Shown here: positions 23,878 to 32,264 of the stretch, piece after piece | Numbering within the stretch: position 1 is the first letter of the stretch | Layout: each line of letters opens with the position of its first letter | NCBI GenBank assembly: GCA_964566545.1 | Contig: CAZMIX010000021.1 | Span: 1-39,595, forward strand | Direction of reading: 5' to 3' | Source of the DNA: JAEYFP01 sp964566545 | GTDB taxonomy: Bacteria > Bacillota > Clostridia > Lachnospirales > Lachnospiraceae | DNA: 39,595 bases | Translations under genes and position numbers: made by a program | The notes under the pieces: generated by a model | Told to the model about the DNA's origin: nothing | What the model saw: only the letters and a program-made list of their open reading frames with translations | Database searches by the model: none

Positions 23878-24501
23878 TCATTCCGCAAGCTTTTCCATTT
23901 CAAAGACAACGCTATAATCACAATGCCTTTGCTCCTTCACCTCAAAGTAATTTTCACGAAAATAGGAAGGCTTATCCATCGCAAAAAAGCGTTTAAAGGG
24001 AGTCGGCTCCATAACCTTTATCGGAAAAAATATCAGGCGCTTCCAAAAAGAATCCGCCCTTTCCCATTCCAGCACAATTAGTTTTCCGTTCGTTTTCAAT
24101 AACCGGTGCGCTTCAGCGAGTATTTTGCCTGCCAAATCAGTTTCCATTTCGTGCAAAACCAGGCCAATTATGAGATAATCAAAACTCTCGTCCGGATATC
24201 GGGTATTTGCCGCATCTGTATTTTCTACCGTAATATTTTTGAGATGTTCCTTTTTGATTTTCTTTTTTGCGATTTTTAACATTTCATCGGAACGGTCTAT
24301 GCCGACAATTTTTGCTTTGGGCTTTACCTTGGCTATCGTAATAGTATTGGAAATCGTACCGCAGCACAGATCAAGAATCATGACAGGTTCATCCGGAATG
24401 AATTTTAAAATTGCATTCCGGGGATTGATCCCTTTGTCTCTAAAATAGATTACATCGAGCAAATCATAAAATTTTGATATTATCGTATAAACTGGCTTCA
24501 T
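23878..24501 (-). CDS. Class I SAM-dependent methyltransferase
   Basis: 207 residues. SAM-binding motif I is MILDLCCGTISNTITIA with acidic IVGIDRSDEMLKIAKKK; DAANTRYPDESFDYLIIGLV and LLKTNGKLIVLEWERAD follow, in UbiE/methyltransferase-11 order. The C-terminus (FRENYFEVKEQRHCDYSVVF) resembles methyltransferases next to metal or sterol-like genes, but the substrate cannot be named. It starts the transcript containing mntP. Confidence 0.85.
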   Translation of the reverse strand: MKPVYTIISKFYDLLDVIYFRDKGINPRNAILKFIPDEPVMILDLCCGTISNTITIAKVKPKAKIVGIDRSDEMLKIAKKKIKKEHLKNITVENTDAANTRYPDESFDYLIIGLVLHEMETDLAGKILAEAHRLLKTNGKLIVLEWERADSFWKRLIFFPIKVMEPTPFKRFFAMDKPSYFRENYFEVKEQRHCDYSVVFEMEKLAE

Positions 24502-24573
24502 ATCATTACCTTTTACAACGGCATGTTATCATCATGAGAACATGTGAATTAACCGTATCCCTATTTTTTTTAC

Positions 24574-24651
24574 AACAAAAATGTGCTTCGCACACTTCCG
24601 CAGTCAAATACTCCGGCGCACAGCTTTTGTTCCGCGCGCGTAGCTGCGCAT
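24574..24651 (+). repeat. Dispersed palindromic repeat, copy B
   Basis: A 78-base copy of the element at 839-917. It keeps AACAAAA at the left end, the AATACTC centre, CAGCTTTTGTTCCGCGCGCG and the GCTGCGCAT end. It lies between the divergent methyltransferase and PadR genes. Confidence 0.8.
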
Positions 24652-24748
24652 ATAACAAGAAAAATTATACCGCACTTTCAAATCTATTTCCACTCACTTT
24701 TTAAATTCTTCGGTGAATATCCTTATCGACCCCTATTTTAATTTGTAA

Positions 24749-24793
24749 TTGACATCTTAATCCTCTTGTGGTATATTCCACTTGTGGAATATT
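24749..24793 (+). promoter_or_regulatory. PadR-gene promoter with overlapping operator
   Basis: TTGACA (24749-24754), 17-base spacer, TATATT (24772-24777). The perfect dyad ATATTCCA-CTTG-TGGAATAT (24773-24792) covers the -10, and CTTGTGGWATATT is also directly repeated at 24765 and 24781. This is well placed for autorepression by the PadR protein. Confidence 0.8.
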
Positions 24794-24808
24794 TATGAGG
24801 GGGTTATT

Positions 24809-25384
24809 ATGTCGCTAAAGCATGGGTTACTCGGGTTGTTAAATTACGGATCGATGACCGGTTATGAATTGAATAAGGCTTTTAAGGATTCGCTTTCGTT
24901 TTTCTGGCAGGCGCAGACCAGCCAGGTGTACCGGGAGCTAGATAAGATGGAGAAAAACGACTGGCTGACAAGCGAGCGCGTCATTCAAAATGAAAAACCG
25001 AATAAACGCGTCTATTCCATAACGGACGGCGGAAAAGAGGAGTTGAAAAAATGGCTTTTATCGCCGGGATCGGATATAGACGATGCGATGAACGAAAGAA
25101 GCGCCTTTTTAATGCGCGTATTCTTTTCGGGAGAAATGGGCGACAAGCAGGCTCTTGCGATGCTTCGCTCATACCGGGAAAAATGTTTGGAACAAAGCGT
25201 CGAATATGGCTCCATTTCCGGTTCGATCGATCAATACGAAAAGCTCGTCAACAGTGAGACGAAAACGAAATATTGGAAAATCACCGCACTTTTTGGGGAA
25301 ATTGCCTGCCGCGCCAAGCTGGAATGGGCTGAAAAGGCAATTACTCTGTTAGAGGAGGAAACAAATGAACATTCTGGTTATTAA
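24809..25384 (+). CDS. PadR family transcriptional repressor
   Basis: 191 residues from the ATG at 24809, which follows GAGGGGG; a longer frame starting at 24782 would lie inside the operator. The N-terminal winged helix (LKHGLLGLLNYGSMTGYELN, SQVYRELDKMEKNDWL, KRVYSITDGGKEELKKWL) and the C-terminal dimerisation helices define the PadR/Vir family. These repressors respond to phenolic or other hydrophobic compounds. The downstream flavodoxin-like gene overlaps by 20 bases and is the expected target. Confidence 0.92.
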   Translation: MSLKHGLLGLLNYGSMTGYELNKAFKDSLSFFWQAQTSQVYRELDKMEKNDWLTSERVIQNEKPNKRVYSITDGGKEELKKWLLSPGSDIDDAMNERSAFLMRVFFSGEMGDKQALAMLRSYREKCLEQSVEYGSISGSIDQYEKLVNSETKTKYWKITALFGEIACRAKLEWAEKAITLLEEETNEHSGY

Positions 25385-26945
25385 CGGCTCGCCGAAGGGC
25401 AAAAACAGCAATACGATGCAGCTTACCCACGCGTTTTTGGACGGTGCAAAATGGGTAGATGCAGAAATTATTGAGGTATCAAAAGCCGGAGTGAAATCCT
25501 GTCTTGGATGCTATGTCTGCTGGAACAAGACGCCGGGAACATGCGCGATCGATGATGGGATGCGGGAAATCCTCCCAAAGCTGATCGCCGCAGATATTAT
25601 CATCTGGTCCTTTCCGCTTTATTATTTTAGCATCCCCGGCGGCCTAAAAAATTTAATCGACCGTCAGTTGCCGTTGAATCTGCCGTTTATGGCCACGGAA
25701 AATGAAAGCGGAGGCCATCCGTCGCGTTATGATTTATCGCATCAGCGGCATATCGTGATTTCCACATGCGGTTTTTGGACGGCTCACGGCAATTATGACT
25801 CCGTTACGGCTATGTTTGATCATTATTATGAAAAAGAAAATTATACCCAAATTTTTTGCGGTCAGGGCGAGCTGTTTCGCGTACCGGAGCTGAAAAGCCG
25901 GACGGATGCGTATTTGGAACTTGTCCGCAGCGCCGGAACGGAATATGCTGCCGGAGGAATTTCTGCCGAAACAGCGAATGCGCTCTCAGAACCGCTGTAC
26001 CCCCGCGACGTGTTTGAAAAAATGGCGGACGCTTCCTGGGGCTTAAGCGATACATCCGAAGAAGCGTCGGATGACAGCTTGAATTTTACGATCCAGATGG
26101 CGGCTCTCTACAGGTCGGACGACAAAGAACGCGTCGTGGAGTTTTCTTATACCGACATCGGCAAAACCTATCAGCTCTTGCTGACAAAGCAGGGTTCCGA
26201 GGTGATTTCCGACAACTTCAGAGAATACACTACCAAAATCGAAACGCCCTTTTCCGTATGGCGATCCATCGCACGAGGCGAAATCACCGGGCAGGATGCG
26301 CTGTTTAAGCAGCAATATCGGGTACTCGGCGATTTTGAACTGATGTTAAAATGGGATGAGCTTTTTGGTGCACAGGCATCAAAGAAGCCGGTGGAACAAA
26401 AGCGGCAACGCAAAACAAATATGACCGTCTTATTGGCGCCGTGGATTGTCATCTGGATCGCCATCGCGATCAACCCGACGGCCGGCGGCGCGGCAGGTAT
26501 TCTTGTTTCAGCCGTTCTTCCCCTGCTCTGGTTTCTCTTTCAGCCCGTTTTATACGAGCAGATCACCGTGCCGCTCGTGGCCGCGCTGTCGCTTATGGCT
26601 TTGCTCGGCGTCGATCCGCGCATCGTGGTGCCCGTCAGCTATGCCGCCTTCGGACTTCTGTGGCTCGCCGGCTCCTTTCCAAAAACGCCTCTGACCGCTC
26701 ACTACAGCGCGGCAGGCTACGGCAACGAAAAGGCGTTTGATAATCCGCTTTTTATGCGCACGAATAGAATTTTGACCGCCGCATGGGCCGCATTATATCT
26801 CGTCACGCCGGTTTGGACTTATTTTCTTATGGGTACGGCTCTATCTGCCTATAGCGGTTTATTCAATTCGGTCTGCCCTGCACTCATGGGCGTTTTTACG
26901 GCTTGGTTTCAGAAATGGTATCCGGCTTGCTGGGCAAGGGGCTGA
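25365..26945 (+). CDS. NAD(P)H-dependent FMN reductase-like / SCP2-like / membrane fusion protein
   Basis: 526 residues in three parts. Residues 1-about 220 form a flavodoxin-like FMN reductase (INGSPKGKNSNTMQLTHAFL, GCYVCWNKTPGTCAIDD, WSFPLYYFSIPGGLKNLIDR). Residues about 235-345 resemble an SCP2 sterol-carrier-like domain (FTIQMAALYRSDDKERVVEF, ALFKQQYRVLGDFELMLKWD). From about 365 to the end there are five or six hydrophobic membrane segments. AGGAGG precedes the ATG. As the partner of a PadR repressor it may reduce or bind a hydrophobic, possibly quinone- or phenolic-type, compound at the membrane. Substrate unknown. Confidence 0.8.
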   Translation: MNILVINGSPKGKNSNTMQLTHAFLDGAKWVDAEIIEVSKAGVKSCLGCYVCWNKTPGTCAIDDGMREILPKLIAADIIIWSFPLYYFSIPGGLKNLIDRQLPLNLPFMATENESGGHPSRYDLSHQRHIVISTCGFWTAHGNYDSVTAMFDHYYEKENYTQIFCGQGELFRVPELKSRTDAYLELVRSAGTEYAAGGISAETANALSEPLYPRDVFEKMADASWGLSDTSEEASDDSLNFTIQMAALYRSDDKERVVEFSYTDIGKTYQLLLTKQGSEVISDNFREYTTKIETPFSVWRSIARGEITGQDALFKQQYRVLGDFELMLKWDELFGAQASKKPVEQKRQRKTNMTVLLAPWIVIWIAIAINPTAGGAAGILVSAVLPLLWFLFQPVLYEQITVPLVAALSLMALLGVDPRIVVPVSYAAFGLLWLAGSFPKTPLTAHYSAAGYGNEKAFDNPLFMRTNRILTAAWAALYLVTPVWTYFLMGTALSAYSGLFNSVCPALMGVFTAWFQKWYPACWARG

Positions 26946-27053
26946 AAAGCTCTGCGCCGGCGGGCATGGCTCGCTTCTATATTCGTACAGAAAAACACTC
27001 CCATATAGCTTTAAAAATTACATGGATTATATCGTTATGATTTGATTTTGACG

Positions 27054-27069
27054 GATGATTGCTCATCCA
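27054..27069. other. Small hairpin in the 26946-27119 gap
   Basis: GGATGA-TTGC-TCATCC. The gap between the fusion gene and the nuclease remnant has no convincing coding frame or strong terminator; a further ATGGC/GCCAT dyad lies near 27102-27115. Confidence 0.35.
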
Positions 27070-27119
27070 TAGGCGCGTCTTAATAACAGGCGCATAGATG
27101 TATGGCTCTCGCCATATGA

Positions 27120-27838
27120 TTACATGTCCGTTTCCGGTTCGCTCATTTTCTTGATCAGTTCTGAAATATAGGACGGCTCTTCTAAAAGGTCTTCCGCGAT
27201 TTGCCCAGCAGACTGTCCCTTGGCCAGCTTCTTGCGAATCTGTTCCATGAGTTTCAGTTCAAAGCCGGCCGCTTTTTCGTCCTTCAGCAGTTCTTCAAAT
27301 GTCATATAACTCACCTCCAGTTCCCTGCGCCTCTTTAGCGCCGTTACTCTTTCGTGCTTAAGATAATCTTCTTTGTCTCATCTCCCAGCCCAAGATCGCA
27401 CTCGAGACATCGTTCCTCGAACGTATAGCGGTAACGCTTCTTTCCGAACGGATCAAATGTACAGATAAAAATCACATAGCCGGGCTTTAAATCGCTGTAA
27501 TCCTCGCCGGGCTTCAAGGAATAGACATCCATCTCCGCCTGATAGTAACGGCTCCTCTTCGCGATATTCCTGTTGTCCTGATTCTGCATCTCCAGATTAT
27601 AATGGACGAATAGTTCATCGTCCGCGTAAATATCGAACCTCACGCTTCGAAAATCCGAGTTAAGCAGAATCGCGTGCTCCGCGTGTACTCTTACCCTTGG
27701 CAGCTTCTGTCCCATAATGATCTCCAGCACAAGCTGGCAGGTCTCCTCGTCGGCCAGTGCGGCCGAAAAGAGAAATGAATTCTTTAAATCTAAGTCCCTA
27801 AATGGTTTACTCAATAGGTTCCTCCTATCGTTGCTCAT
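27120..27838 (-). pseudogene. PD-(D/E)XK nuclease family 'transposase' (Rpn-like), internally deleted
   Basis: Two separate frames look like the ends of one gene. 27838-27344 encodes 164 residues with the typical start LSKPFRDLDLKNSFLFSAAL and the nuclease core RFDIYADDE with YNLEMQNQ, stopping after KKIILSTKE. 27314-27120 encodes 64 residues beginning MTFEELLKDEKAAGFELKLM, which resembles the C-terminal helical tail of the same family. Intact members are about 280-310 residues, so the middle is gone, roughly 60-90 codons. The tail has a GGAGGTG ribosome-binding-like sequence and might be expressed alone. The 24-base junction is in no matching frame. A decayed selfish or recombination-promoting element is the best reading. 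Confidence 0.75.
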
Positions 27839-27949
27839 ATAGGAGTGTTATCTGTAACGAAATTATAACGTATCTTAAGTGAGAATGCAAGCGCTATTTC
27901 CACTGAAAATCACCCTGACTGAAAAGAACAATTTCATCAATAAAATTTT

Positions 27950-28028
27950 ATGCGCAGCTACGCACGCGAAACAAAAGTTGTACTTCCAGAGTATTTAATC
28001 GCGAGAGTAGGCGAAGCACACTTTTGTT
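27950..28028 (-). repeat. Dispersed palindromic repeat, copy C
   Basis: A 79-base copy in reverse orientation, matching copy A at 67 of 79 positions by eye with no gaps. Its AACAAAAG end includes part of the TAA stop codon of the threonine-synthase-like gene, so the repeat abuts or forms that gene's end and its 3' untranslated region. Confidence 0.85.
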
Positions 28029-29268
28029 ACAGCTTACCGACAAGTGCCTTTTCCAGAAGCGTCATGTCCGGCGCAAGAGCGATCGGCTCTCCGGCAGCTT
28101 TCATCGCGTTGGCGACGTCTTTTAGGCCGCTTCCGGTAACGAGGCTGACGACAGTCGCGGATTTCGGTATGAGACCCGTTTGGGCGGCCTTTTTCACGCC
28201 GGCCGTTCCTGTCGCGCCTGCAGGCTCCGCAAAGACGCCGCAGGTCGTTCCGAGCAGCTTCATCGCCGCGAGGATTTCTTCGTCCGTAACATTGACGACG
28301 ATGCCCTTCGATTCGCGGATCGCGCTTAACGCCTTATCGGGATTTCTCGGCACGCCGACCGCAATGCTGTCTGCAATCGTATTTTCTTCCATCGGGTACC
28401 AGGCCTTGTTTTCCTCTATTGCCCGGTTTAAGGGGCAGCACCCTTGCGCCTGCACGCTGATCAGGCGCGGCAGCCGGTCGATGAAGCCCGCCTCATATAA
28501 ATCCTTGAAACCCTTCCAGACGCCGCTGATCGTGCAGCCATCACCGACGGATACCGCCACATAATCGGTCATCCGAAAGCCGAGCTGTTCCGCTATTTCA
28601 TAGGAAACGGTCTTCTTTCCTTCCATTAAATACGGATTAATTGCCGCATTTCTGTTATACCAGCCCCATCGGTCGATCGCCTCCGCAGAAAGCCGGAAAG
28701 TATCCTCATAGGTTCCCTTGACGCTGATGACATTAGCGCCAAACATCATGAGCTGCGCCACTTTTCCCTTCGGGGCGCGCTCCGGTACGAAAATGAACGT
28801 CCGAAAGCCTGCCGCCGCCGCATTTCCCGCGAGGGAGGATGCCGCATTGCCGGTAGAGGAGCAGGCGATCGTCGTTTTTCCTGCTTCCTCCGCCTTGACG
28901 ACCGCCATTGCGGAAGCCCGGTCCTTTAAACTGGCTGTCGGATTAATCCCATCGTCTTTAATATACAGTCTTGCAATTCCAAGCTGTTCTGCCAGCCGGT
29001 CTGCCTGATAAAATGGCGACCAGCCGACGCGCAGCTTTGGCACCCTGCTTTCGCCGCCGACCGGAAGGAATTCCCTGTAACGCCACATGGAACGATCCTT
29101 TCGCTCCGCAAGCGTCTGCGGGGAAAGTTTGGACTTGATATAGCGGTAGTCATATTTGACATCCAAAATACCGCCACATTTTTTACAGGTAGTAATCTCC
29201 GGCAGCGCCTCGTGCTCCGCTCCGCATTTGACACAGACTGCCGATACTACATTTTTTATGTTTTCCAT
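28027..29268 (-). CDS. Threonine-synthase-like PLP enzyme
   Basis: 413 residues. An N-terminal zinc-ribbon-like segment (CVKCGAEHEALPEITTCKKC) precedes a fold-type II PLP core. The lysine motif is NPTASLKDRAS rather than the NPTGSFKDRG usual in threonine synthase; CSSTGNAASSLAGNAAAAG and the glycine loop SVGDGCTISGVWKG follow. It lies 59 bases after another fold-type II PLP gene and divergent from ygeY-ygeW-carbamate kinase, with no homoserine kinase or dehydrogenase nearby. It could be true ThrC, or a threonine/diaminopropionate-type lyase in the ureido pathway. The start follows GGGAGG. Confidence 0.8.
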   Translation of the reverse strand: MENIKNVVSAVCVKCGAEHEALPEITTCKKCGGILDVKYDYRYIKSKLSPQTLAERKDRSMWRYREFLPVGGESRVPKLRVGWSPFYQADRLAEQLGIARLYIKDDGINPTASLKDRASAMAVVKAEEAGKTTIACSSTGNAASSLAGNAAAAGFRTFIFVPERAPKGKVAQLMMFGANVISVKGTYEDTFRLSAEAIDRWGWYNRNAAINPYLMEGKKTVSYEIAEQLGFRMTDYVAVSVGDGCTISGVWKGFKDLYEAGFIDRLPRLISVQAQGCCPLNRAIEENKAWYPMEENTIADSIAVGVPRNPDKALSAIRESKGIVVNVTDEEILAAMKLLGTTCGVFAEPAGATGTAGVKKAAQTGLIPKSATVVSLVTGSGLKDVANAMKAAGEPIALAPDMTLLEKALVGKL

Positions 29269-29327
29269 GACGCTTCCTCCCTGTCCTTTCGTTTCAGTTC
29301 AGCCGTTACAGTTCAGTCTTCAAAATC

Positions 29328-30806
29328 TCAAATGAAGCTTTTCAATAGCCCGGTCCTTTCATTGAATTCGTTGATCAGAGCGTCGATTTCGCCTGCCTGC
29401 TTTCTGACAGAACCCCAGGTGCCTTCCTCATCATACCAGAGTGCGTTCAGTTCCTCTGCAGATCTTCCCTGCTGCTCCACCCATGTATAATACTTCAGGT
29501 TATGAATGCGCTTTCTTGCCTGATAGGTCAGTTCTTCCATATTGTCCGTCTTGACCGAAGCGATATGCTTTGCATAATCGACTGCCGCCATCACCGGCGT
29601 ATATTCGCCGTCCGCTTCCTGCAGCTCCTTGATTCTGGACCCATACATCACGGAAGAATCCGTCATCACGGTCGCGATTACGTCATGCTCGGTCAGCTCG
29701 TAATACCTTGCCATCTTAATCGCGCAAAGCATATTGGCGATGCCTGAAATGCCAAAATAGCCTAGCAGCTCCACAAATTCCGGCGCAACGCCGCATTCCT
29801 TAACAAGATATTCCCTGCCAACCGGCTCATTGAAAAGACGGATCAGCTTCTGGCTGTCTTCGTCGTCAATATCGATGACGAGGTCGGTATTTTTTATATT
29901 ATGGATCCACGGCACATGCTTGTCGCCGATGCCCTCGATCCGGTGTCCGCCAAAACCATTGTTAAGAAGCGTCGAGCATTGCAGCGCCTCGCCGACGCCG
30001 AGCTTTGCGGTCGGATAAATTTCCTTCAGATAATCGCCGGAAGCAAGCGTCCCTGCGGAACCGGAGGTGAATACGGCACCTGCAAAGCGATCTCCCGCTT
30101 CCTTCATTTCCTCAAAAGCATCCGCAATCGCGCTGCCCGTTACGTTATAGTGCCACAGATAGTTGCCCATTTCCTCAAACTGGTTGAAAATGAGAACATC
30201 CTTTCTCGTCGTTTTTAATTCCCATGTCTTATCAAAAATTTCCTTCACGTTACTCTCGCAGCCAGGCGTCGCGATGACCTCTCCCGCGATGCTGTTCAGC
30301 CACTCAAAACGCTCCCTGCTCATTTCCACCGGAAGGATCGCAATGGAGTCCGCCGCCAAAAGCTTTGAGTTAAAAGCACCGCCGCGGCAGTAATTTCCTG
30401 TAGACGGCCACACTGCTTTATGATAAGTCGTATCAAACTGTCCTGTGATCAGGCGCGGGGCAAGGCAGCCAAAGGAAGCGCCCACCTTATGGCAGCCGGT
30501 CGGAAACCATTTGCCGATCATGCAGATAATTTTTGCCTTAACACCGGTCAGCTCGGAGGGGAGCACGATATAGTTGCTTCCATGATAAAGGCCGCCGGAT
30601 TCCTTTTGCTCATTTTTCCATGAAATACGGAACAGATTCAGCGGATTCACATCCCAAAGCCCTACCGTTTTCAGTTTTTCCCTGATCTCCTGTGGAATTT
30701 GATCCGGATCCTTCATCTGTTCGATCGTCGGGATAATAATATGATTTTCCTTCGCCTTTTGAATATTTTTCTCCAGTGCCTCTTCGTTTCTTGTTAAATC
30801 GATCAT
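29328..30806 (-). CDS. Fold-type II PLP-dependent enzyme of the purine/ureido cluster
   Basis: 492 residues. The PLP lysine is in TGCHKVGASFG (about residue 108). WPSTGNYCRGGAFNSKLL, the FTSGSAGTLASGDYL loop and the GVGEALQCSTLL segment belong to the cysteine-synthase/threonine-dehydratase superfamily, but the long inserts do not fit any member I can name confidently. The ATG follows GGAGG at 7 bases. It is first in a two-gene minus operon with the threonine-synthase-like gene and divergent from ygeY. Since the known diaminopropionate lyase YgeX is missing here, this enzyme is a candidate for beta-elimination on 2,3-diaminopropionate or a ureido derivative (inference). Confidence 0.75.
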   Translation of the reverse strand: MIDLTRNEEALEKNIQKAKENHIIIPTIEQMKDPDQIPQEIREKLKTVGLWDVNPLNLFRISWKNEQKESGGLYHGSNYIVLPSELTGVKAKIICMIGKWFPTGCHKVGASFGCLAPRLITGQFDTTYHKAVWPSTGNYCRGGAFNSKLLAADSIAILPVEMSRERFEWLNSIAGEVIATPGCESNVKEIFDKTWELKTTRKDVLIFNQFEEMGNYLWHYNVTGSAIADAFEEMKEAGDRFAGAVFTSGSAGTLASGDYLKEIYPTAKLGVGEALQCSTLLNNGFGGHRIEGIGDKHVPWIHNIKNTDLVIDIDDEDSQKLIRLFNEPVGREYLVKECGVAPEFVELLGYFGISGIANMLCAIKMARYYELTEHDVIATVMTDSSVMYGSRIKELQEADGEYTPVMAAVDYAKHIASVKTDNMEELTYQARKRIHNLKYYTWVEQQGRSAEELNALWYDEEGTWGSVRKQAGEIDALINEFNERTGLLKSFI

Positions 30807-30891
30807 ATGCGTTCCTCCTCATCCTTCTATGATGAATGCCTGTTCTGTGCCGCGAACCGACTTCTTCGCGGTAAGCAGGCTCATTAATTTT

Positions 30892-30920
30892 AGTGTAGCA
30901 TTCTCCTACTGAAAAATCAA
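30892..30920 (-). promoter_or_regulatory. Promoter of the PLP-enzyme operon
   Basis: Minus-strand TTGATT (30920-30915), 17-base spacer, extended -10 TGCTACACT (TACACT 30897-30892), about 86 bases before the start codon. Confidence 0.65.
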
Positions 30921-30969
30921 TGGAGAAAACAAAATATTTTTTGTTTGCTAAAAATTTTTGTATTTTGTC

Positions 30970-30997
30970 TTGCATTTTACCGGTGGTATGCTATGAT
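30970..30997 (+). promoter_or_regulatory. Promoter of the ygeY-ygeW-carbamate kinase operon
   Basis: TTGCAT (30970-30975), 16-base spacer, extended -10 TGCTATGAT (TATGAT 30992-30997), 47 bases before ygeY. The divergent -35 boxes are 49 bases apart with an A/T-rich dyad (ACAAAATATTTTTTGT, 30938-30953) between them, a natural site for one shared regulator. Confidence 0.65.
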
Positions 30998-31044
30998 AAA
31001 TTTAAGGTACTAACGGAGAAATACGAATCAATAAGGAGGAGATT

Positions 31045-32241
31045 ATGATGGATTTTGAAAAAATCAAAGCAGCCGCACAAGGCTATGAAAAGGACATGAC
31101 AAAATTTCTGCGGGAGCTTGTTAAAATTCCCGGAGAAAGCTGTGAAGAGAAGGGTCATATCGAAAGGATCGCACAGGAAATGAAAGCGGTCGGCTTTGAC
31201 AAGGTGGAGATCGATCCGATGGGAAATGTGCTAGGCTACATGGGCAGCGGTTCCGCTCTGATCGCGTTTGACGCGCATATCGACAACGTGGGGATCGGCA
31301 ACCGTTCCAACTGGGAATTCGATCCGTATGAAGGCTTTGAGACCGAGACGGAAATCGGCGGCCGAGGCACCTCCGATCAGCTGGGCGGCATCGTTTCCTC
31401 CGTATACGGCGCTAAAATCATGAAGGATCTGGGACTTTTATCCGACAACTATACGGTTCTTGTGACGGGCACGGTACAAGAGGAGGACTGTGACGGTCTC
31501 TGCTGGCAGTACATCATCAACGAAGATCAGGTAAAGCCGGAATTTGTTGTGATCACCGAGCCGACCGACGGAAATATCTACCGCGGACAACGCGGGCGCA
31601 TGGAAATCCGTGTGGAGGTTCAGGGCGTTTCCTGTCACGGTTCCGCGCCGGAGCGCGGCGACAACGCGATTTATAAAATGGCTGATATTTTGCAGGAGGT
31701 CCGCGCCTTGAACGATAAGCTTTTAGACAATGAGTTCCTCGGCAAAGGAACGCTTGCCGTATCGGAAATTTTCTTTACGTCGCCGTCCAGATGTGCCGTC
31801 GCGGATATGTGTGCGATTTCCATCGACCGCCGCTTAACAGACGGAGAAACCTACCAGCGTGCGCTTGACGAAATCGGCGCCCTTCCTTCCGTAAAAAAAT
31901 ACAACGCCGCGGTCACGATGTACAAATATGACCGCCCAAGCTATACAAATCTTGTTTATCCGACCGACTGCTATTTCCCGACATGGGTCATTCCTGAGGA
32001 ACACCCCGCGACAAAAGCGATGGTAGAGTCCTATCAGGGAATGTACGGAGAACCGAAAGTGGATAAATGGACATTCTCCACAAACGGCGTTTCGATCATG
32101 GGACGTTACGGGATCCCTTGTATCGGCTTCGGTCCGGGCAAGGAAGCGCAGGCACATGCGCCGAACGAACGCACCTGGAAAGCGGATCTTGTGAAATGTG
32201 CCGCCGTCTATGCGGCGCTACCCTCAATTTATACAAAATAA
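31045..32241 (+). CDS. ygeY: YgeY, M20-family hydrolase of selenium/purine metabolism
   Basis: 398 residues; AGGAGG precedes two adjacent ATG codons (31045, 31048). Metal-site motifs of the M20 peptidase family are seen: AFDAHIDNVG (HxD), GGRGTSDQLGG, TVQEEDCDG (catalytic Glu-Glu), ITEPTDGNIYRGQRGRMEI and a late His in QAHAPNE. The full sequence fits the 'YgeY family selenium metabolism-linked hydrolase'. In the purine pathway it is thought to hydrolyse a ureido- or formyl-type amide before carbamoyl transfer. First of a three-gene plus operon. Confidence 0.93.
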   Translation: MMDFEKIKAAAQGYEKDMTKFLRELVKIPGESCEEKGHIERIAQEMKAVGFDKVEIDPMGNVLGYMGSGSALIAFDAHIDNVGIGNRSNWEFDPYEGFETETEIGGRGTSDQLGGIVSSVYGAKIMKDLGLLSDNYTVLVTGTVQEEDCDGLCWQYIINEDQVKPEFVVITEPTDGNIYRGQRGRMEIRVEVQGVSCHGSAPERGDNAIYKMADILQEVRALNDKLLDNEFLGKGTLAVSEIFFTSPSRCAVADMCAISIDRRLTDGETYQRALDEIGALPSVKKYNAAVTMYKYDRPSYTNLVYPTDCYFPTWVIPEEHPATKAMVESYQGMYGEPKVDKWTFSTNGVSIMGRYGIPCIGFGPGKEAQAHAPNERTWKADLVKCAAVYAALPSIYTK

Positions 32242-32264
32242 TAGAAAAAGCGGAGGAATCACCT

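Noticed and set aside
23857..24573. yybP-ykoY manganese riboswitch for mntP
   Set aside because: Only 21 bases separate mntP from the methyltransferase gene, and the region before that gene shows no matching core.
19656..30921. Shared AAAATCAAT sequence near the regulator promoter and the PLP-enzyme promoter as a common operator
   Set aside because: Nine A/T-rich bases are too short to exclude chance, and positions relative to the promoters differ.
32067..32264. Longer YgeW start inside ygeY
   Set aside because: The protein family starts at METLKEYF, and CGGAGG precedes the ATG at 32265; the upstream frame is a shadow of ygeY.
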